Of a stretch of DNA of 64,000 nt, positions 60,446-64,000 are shown in pieces. Below the pieces are notes generated by a model that worked only from the letters and a program-made list of their open reading frames with translations, made no database searches and had not been told where the DNA came from. Position 1 is the first letter of the stretch. Every line of letters begins with the position of its first letter. This DNA comes from Couchioplanes caeruleus (GTDB lineage: Bacteria > Actinomycetota > Actinomycetes > Mycobacteriales > Micromonosporaceae). Made by a program: the position numbers and the translations under genes. The stretch is from positions 1,922,001 through 1,986,000 of the forward strand of contig NZ_RJKL01000001.1 of the NCBI RefSeq assembly GCF_003751945.1, given 5' to 3'.

Positions 60446-61642
60446 GTGGAAGACCACCGCCGGCACCGGCCTCCGTGGCGGCCGGGTGCCGCGCGGCACG
60501 GCGGCCGCCACGGCGCGGTCGTCGCGGCGCTGTGCTTCCACGTCTTCGGCAACTGGTCGCAGGCGGTGGACCTGCCACGTCCCGCAGGGTTCGCCGCATG
60601 CGCGCTGCTGCTGGCCGGACCGCTCGCGCTGAGCCGCCGCGACAAGGCCCCGATCGCCGTCCTGGCGGTGGCCGGCGCGGCGAGCATCGGGTTCGCCACC
60701 CAGGTCCCGCCCTCGTGGACGTTCGCGGTCGCCCCGGCCATCGCGTTGTTCGGCGCCGTCAAGGCCGGCCGGGCACGCCCGGCGGTCCCGGTGACGGGCG
60801 CCCTCTACGCCGCGTACCTCTGCGTCACCTTGTTCTTCGCCGGACCGCTCGGGGTGGGCGAGGTCGCCCGGCCGGGGCTGCGGGTGGCGGTGCTGACCGC
60901 GCTCGCCCTGGCGCTGATCGTCTTCCTCGGCGGCGCGGCGCGGTCCCGGGCCGAGTACCTCGCCGGGCTGGCCAAGGTCCACGCCGAGCGGGCGCGCGCC
61001 CGGGAGGAGCAGGAGCGCCGCCAGGCCTCCGACGAGCGGCTCCGGATCGCCCGCGAGCTGCACGACGTCCTCGGCCACCACCTGTCGCTGATCAACGTGC
61101 AGGCCGGGGTGGGCCTGCATCTGATGGACAACCGCCCGGAGCAGGCCCGCGAGGCACTCACGGCGATCAAGACTGCGAGCGCCGAGGCCCTGCGGGAAGT
61201 GCGGGCGGTGCTCGGCGTGCTACGTCCCGAGGAGGAGGCGGCTCCCCGGCAGCCGGCGCTCGGCCTCGACCGGCTCGACGATCTCACCGCGGATGCGGGG
61301 CTGCCGGTCACGACCACCACGTCCGGGGGCAGGCGTCCGCTGCCCGCCGAGGTCGACCGGGCGGCGTACCGGATCGTGCAGGAGGCCCTGACCAACGTGC
61401 GCCGCCACGCCGCCGCGGGTGCCGCCGAGGTCGCGATCGAGTACGCCCCCGCCGAGCTGCGCCTGCGGATCCGCAACGACGGCGCCGCGGCGGGCGAGCC
61501 GGACGGGTCCGGATCCGGGATCGCCGGGATGCGCGCCCGCGCGGCCAGCCTGGGCGGCACGCTGAGCGCGGGCCCGCTGCCGCAGGGCGGCTACCTCGTG
61601 ACGGCGACCCTGCCCACCGCTGCCATCGAGGGGGATACGTGA
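60446..61642 (+). CDS. NarL-type sensor histidine kinase (HisKA_3)
   Basis: A 398-residue membrane kinase from a GTG. Residues 20-175 include about five helices (GFAACALLLAGPLALSRRDK, WTFAVAPAIALFGAVKAGRA, LRVAVLTALALALIVFLGGA). The dimerisation box is ERLRIARELHDVLGHHLSLI, with the phosphoacceptor His in R-E-L-H-D, followed by HATPase YRIVQEALTNVRRHAAAGAA and GSGIAGMRARAASLGGTLSA. This is the DesK/LiaS-like class that partners NarL regulators; the regulator gene overlaps by four bases. No extracellular sensor domain is present, so it probably senses membrane state. Confidence 0.93.
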   Translation: MEDHRRHRPPWRPGAARHGGRHGAVVAALCFHVFGNWSQAVDLPRPAGFAACALLLAGPLALSRRDKAPIAVLAVAGAASIGFATQVPPSWTFAVAPAIALFGAVKAGRARPAVPVTGALYAAYLCVTLFFAGPLGVGEVARPGLRVAVLTALALALIVFLGGAARSRAEYLAGLAKVHAERARAREEQERRQASDERLRIARELHDVLGHHLSLINVQAGVGLHLMDNRPEQAREALTAIKTASAEALREVRAVLGVLRPEEEAAPRQPALGLDRLDDLTADAGLPVTTTTSGGRRPLPAEVDRAAYRIVQEALTNVRRHAAAGAAEVAIEYAPAELRLRIRNDGAAAGEPDGSGSGIAGMRARAASLGGTLSAGPLPQGGYLVTATLPTAAIEGDT

Positions 61643-62325
61643 TCACGGTGCTGCTCGCCGACGACCAGGCGCTGGTCCGGGCGGGTTTCCGGGCCCTGCT
61701 CGACGCAGAACCGGACATCGACGTGGTCGGCGAGGCGGGCGACGGGCTGGCCGCGGTGAGCCTCGCGGCGCAGACGCGCCCCGACGTGGTGCTCATGGAC
61801 ATCCGCATGCCCGGCGTCGACGGCCTCGAGGCGACCCGCCGGATCGTCGCGGAGCCCGCGCTCGCCGCGACCCGGGTGGTCATCCTCACCACGTTCGAAC
61901 TCGACGAGTACGTCTTCGAGGCGCTGCGTACCGGCGCGTCGGGCTTCCTCGTGAAGGACACCGAGCCGGTGGACCTGCTGCGCGGCATCCGGGCGGTGGC
62001 GGCCGGCGACGCCCTGCTGTCGCCCAGCGTCACCCGACGGGTCATCGGCGAGTTCGCCACGGCGGCCGGGCGGGGCCGGGCCGGCACGCCGCCGGACGGG
62101 GCCGATCGCCGGTTGGACCAGCTCACCGACCGGGAACGCGAGGTGATGGTGCTGGTCGGCGAGGGGCTGTCCAACGACGAGATCGCCGGCCGGCTGCTGA
62201 TCAGCCCGGCGACGGCGAAGACACACGTCAGCCGCACGATGGTCAAGCTCGGCGCCCGCGACCGGGCGCAACTCGTGGTGTTCGCGTACGAAGCGGGCCT
62301 GATCCGCCCCGGCTGGCTGGCCTGA
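61639..62325 (+). CDS. NarL/FixJ-family response regulator
   Basis: A 228-residue protein with GTG start overlapping the kinase stop (GTGA). The receiver shows L-L-A-D-D-Q, phosphoacceptor VVLMDIRMPG (about residue 54), VVILTTF and the Lys in FLVKDTEP. The LuxR-type HTH (about 155-222) is LTDREREVMVLVGEGLSNDE, ISPATAKTHVSRTMVKLGAR. It probably controls envelope-stress genes, perhaps the divergent DUF1707 gene, but no target site was identified. Confidence 0.95.
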   Translation: MITVLLADDQALVRAGFRALLDAEPDIDVVGEAGDGLAAVSLAAQTRPDVVLMDIRMPGVDGLEATRRIVAEPALAATRVVILTTFELDEYVFEALRTGASGFLVKDTEPVDLLRGIRAVAAGDALLSPSVTRRVIGEFATAAGRGRAGTPPDGADRRLDQLTDREREVMVLVGEGLSNDEIAGRLLISPATAKTHVSRTMVKLGARDRAQLVVFAYEAGLIRPGWLA

Positions 62326-62329
62326 GCGG

Positions 62330-62812
62330 TTACGGAGTCTCGCCGGGCTGGGCGAACCAGGCCGGGGCACCGTCCTCGAGGGCCGTGCGGATGCGCCGGT
62401 GGGCGAACGGGCTCAGCTCCGGCAGGCCGTCCATCGCGAACCAGCCGACCGCGATCGACTCGGAGTCGTTGACCCGGGCCTCGCCACCGACCGCCCGGCA
62501 CCGGAACCAGGTGTTGAGCATCTGGCAGTGGTCGCCGTTCGGATAGGTGACCTCGTGCAACGCGACCCCGGCCAGGCGCTCCACCTTGATCTGCACCGCG
62601 GTCTCCTCGAGCACTTCGCGCACGATGGCCTCGGCGGGCTGCTCGCCGGGGTCCATCAACCCGGCGGGGAGCGACCACTGCCCGTTGTCACTGCGCTGGC
62701 CGAGCAGGATCTCGCCGCGGTCGTTGAGCACGACGGCACTCACCGTGGGGAACATGATGAGGTCGTGGCCGACCTTGGCGCGCAGGTTCTTCACGTAATC
62801 CGATGCAGGCAC
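62330..62812 (-). CDS. Nudix hydrolase
   Basis: A 160-residue protein with a GTG start at 62810-62812. The Nudix box is G-L-M-D-P-G-E-Q-P-A-E-A-I-V-R-E-V-L-E-E-T (residues about 50-72), with all catalytic Glu present; the Gly after E-E-x is replaced by Ala (TAV). It fits the ADP-ribose/NADH pyrophosphatase-like group (VVLNDRGEILLGQRSDNGQW, SESIAVGWFAMDGLPEL). The gene ends four bases from the convergent regulator stop and begins 10 bases before the stop of the debranching-type gene, so it could be cotranscribed downstream of it. Confidence 0.93.
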   Translation of the reverse strand: MPASDYVKNLRAKVGHDLIMFPTVSAVVLNDRGEILLGQRSDNGQWSLPAGLMDPGEQPAEAIVREVLEETAVQIKVERLAGVALHEVTYPNGDHCQMLNTWFRCRAVGGEARVNDSESIAVGWFAMDGLPELSPFAHRRIRTALEDGAPAWFAQPGETP

Positions 62813-62822
62813 GCGGGCTACC

Positions 62823-64000
62823 TTACGGCCCGGAGAGCCGGCGGGCGCGCAGCGATTCAGCGACCGACCAGGCCTGGAAGGGACAGCCCGTCGCGCCGTG
62901 CGGGGCGTCGGCGTCCGCCGTCTCGGAGACCGAGCCCAGCCCGTACTCGCCGAGGTGGCCGTCGGCGTCCGACAGGGTCTGTTCCGCCGACACCCCGAGC
63001 CGGTGCCAGGCCGCCACGTACGGGCCGGTCAGCCACGGCCAGACCGTACCGGTGTGATAAGCCGAGTCCCGCTCGGCGGGCGTGCCGCGGTGCCGCCCGC
63101 GGTATCCGGGCGACCCGGGCGCCTGACTGCGCGGTCCCAACGGCGTCATGAGGGCCGTCCCGATCGCCTGCAACGCGGCCGGCTCGGGGCGCAGCGGCGC
63201 GTACGGCAGCGACCACGCCAGCAGTTGGTTGGGCCGCAGCGTCGCGTCGTCGCCGCCCGGGCCGTCGACCACGTCGTACAGCAGCCCGTTGCCGGCCCTG
63301 GCGATGGGGAACCGCCGCGCGAAGGACGCGAGCGCCGCAGGATGGGCCCGCACGGCCGCGCCCGCGTTCGTCCGCGCCTGCCACGCCAGCTTGATCACCA
63401 TCGCCAGCCCGTTGATCCACAGCGCGTTGACCTCGACCGGCTTGCCGGCGCGCGGCGTGACCGGCACGCCGTCGACCCGGGCGTCCATCCAAGTCAGCGC
63501 CTCACCGTCGGCACCCTGCCGCAGCAGTGCGTCGGCCGGGTCGGCGCCGATGCCGTACCGCGTACCGGCGAGATGCGCGTCGACCACCGAGCGCAGGGCC
63601 GGCAGCAGCTCGGCGGCCAGGTCGGTGTCGCCGGTCAGCGCCACGTGCCGCCCCACCGCGTGCAGGAACCACAGGGTGCCGTCGACCGTGTTGTACTCGA
63701 CGCTGCCGGTGTCCGCGGTGTTGGCGAGCATCCCTTGCGACAGCGTCGCCGCGTAGTGCCGCAGCAGGGACCGGCCCAGCGACTCCCGCCCGGTCGCGAG
63801 GAACAGTCCCTCGTAGCCGATCATCGTGTCGCGCGACCACGCGCCGAACCACGGATATCCGGCGACCACGTCCGGTCCGGCCGCGGTCTGCACCACGAAG
63901 GCGTCGGCGGCCAGCGCCAGGGTGGCCTGCACGTCGTCGGCCGGTCCGGCCGCTGCCGCGACCGCCCGATGCCGGGTACGGGCCGCGGCGACGACCTCCT
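62823..64000 (-). CDS. Amylo-alpha-1,6-glucosidase / glycogen debranching-type enzyme, C-terminal part (cut by window edge)
   Basis: About 392 codons remain; the reading frame continues past the window end. The sequence is the (alpha/alpha)6-barrel GDE_C domain: AGYPWFGAWSRDTMIGYEGL with the catalytic-region R-D-T, VEYNTVDGTLWFLHAVGRHV, EALTWMDARVDGVPVTPRAG with Asp, KPVEVNALWINGLAMV, and the C-terminal AYHTGTVWPWLTGPYVAAWH. These are hallmarks of bacterial glycogen debranching enzymes, which release glucose at alpha-1,6 branch points. Together with the GH63-like enzyme at 56-58.6 kb it suggests glucan or glucoside metabolism in this stretch. Confidence 0.88.
   Translation of the reverse strand, partial: EVVAAARTRHRAVAAAAGPADDVQATLALAADAFVVQTAAGPDVVAGYPWFGAWSRDTMIGYEGLFLATGRESLGRSLLRHYAATLSQGMLANTADTGSVEYNTVDGTLWFLHAVGRHVALTGDTDLAAELLPALRSVVDAHLAGTRYGIGADPADALLRQGADGEALTWMDARVDGVPVTPRAGKPVEVNALWINGLAMVIKLAWQARTNAGAAVRAHPAALASFARRFPIARAGNGLLYDVVDGPGGDDATLRPNQLLAWSLPYAPLRPEPAALQAIGTALMTPLGPRSQAPGSPGYRGRHRGTPAERDSAYHTGTVWPWLTGPYVAAWHRLGVSAEQTLSDADGHLGEYGLGSVSETADADAPHGATGCPFQAWSVAESLRARRLSGP

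Overview
The window is about 70% GC or higher, with dense genes, frequent GTG starts, GTGA/ATGA stop-start overlaps and several start codons lying 7-8 bases downstream of a TAnnnT hexamer (probable leaderless mRNAs). A Wag31-type DivIVA, an Rv2466c-like DsbA oxidoreductase, a DUF1707 protein, DUF3159 and a SCO7613-like membrane protein point to a high-GC actinomycete. Abundant GTAC-rich codon choices make a Micromonosporaceae (Actinoplanes-like) host plausible, but this is inference: no rRNA or tRNA gene is present to settle it.

Layout. 1-12.9 kb: edge of an EamA transporter, a secreted S15/CocE-type hydrolase with a divergent TetR regulator, DivIVA, a MacB-like ABC operon (adaptor, ATPase, permease) with a divergent two-component system, a GT2 glycosyltransferase, a YdcF-like protein, an EAL protein and a small membrane protein. 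12.9-20.5 kb: a lipase-like hydrolase, a secreted beta-helix protein, an MFS transporter, a nuclease-fold/lamin-tail protein and a TPR-TM-FN3 protein. 20.6-28.4 kb: a coupled envelope operon of FN3 protein, MoxR ATPase, DUF58 protein and transglutaminase-like membrane protein. The DUF58 gene carries two tandem repeat arrays, and the transglutaminase fold lacks its Cys and His. 28.5-33.2 kb: PAP2 phosphatase with 60-bp tandem repeats, DUF3159, then a decaying locus. In that locus one intact receiver protein survives beside broken HEAT-repeat, GT2 and histidine kinase genes, with a 12-nt C tract. 33.3-43.6 kb: BenE transporter, chemoreceptor, AlaA-type aminotransferase, leaderless-type M4 peptidase, an intact histidine kinase/receiver pair and small membrane proteins.

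43.6-48.8 kb is the most interesting part. A fused anthranilate synthase (TrpEG type) is preceded by a 20-residue leader peptide with tandem Trp codons and mutually exclusive hairpins (transcription attenuation). It is followed by a probable retron: a 170-nt RNA locus closed by a 21-bp inverted repeat (a1/a2) with an AGC branch-site trinucleotide next to it, immediately upstream of a retron-type reverse transcriptase. An XRE-TPR regulator converges on the RT gene. No obvious effector protein accompanies the RT, which itself has a long N-terminal region.

49-64 kb: DHA2 drug exporter, methyltransferase, DsbA-family protein, small unknown protein, a giant SCO7613-like polytopic protein, a GH63-like glucosidase, a YdjM-like membrane hydrolase, a DUF1707 protein, a NarL-type two-component system, a Nudix hydrolase and the C-terminal part of a glycogen-debranching-type enzyme.
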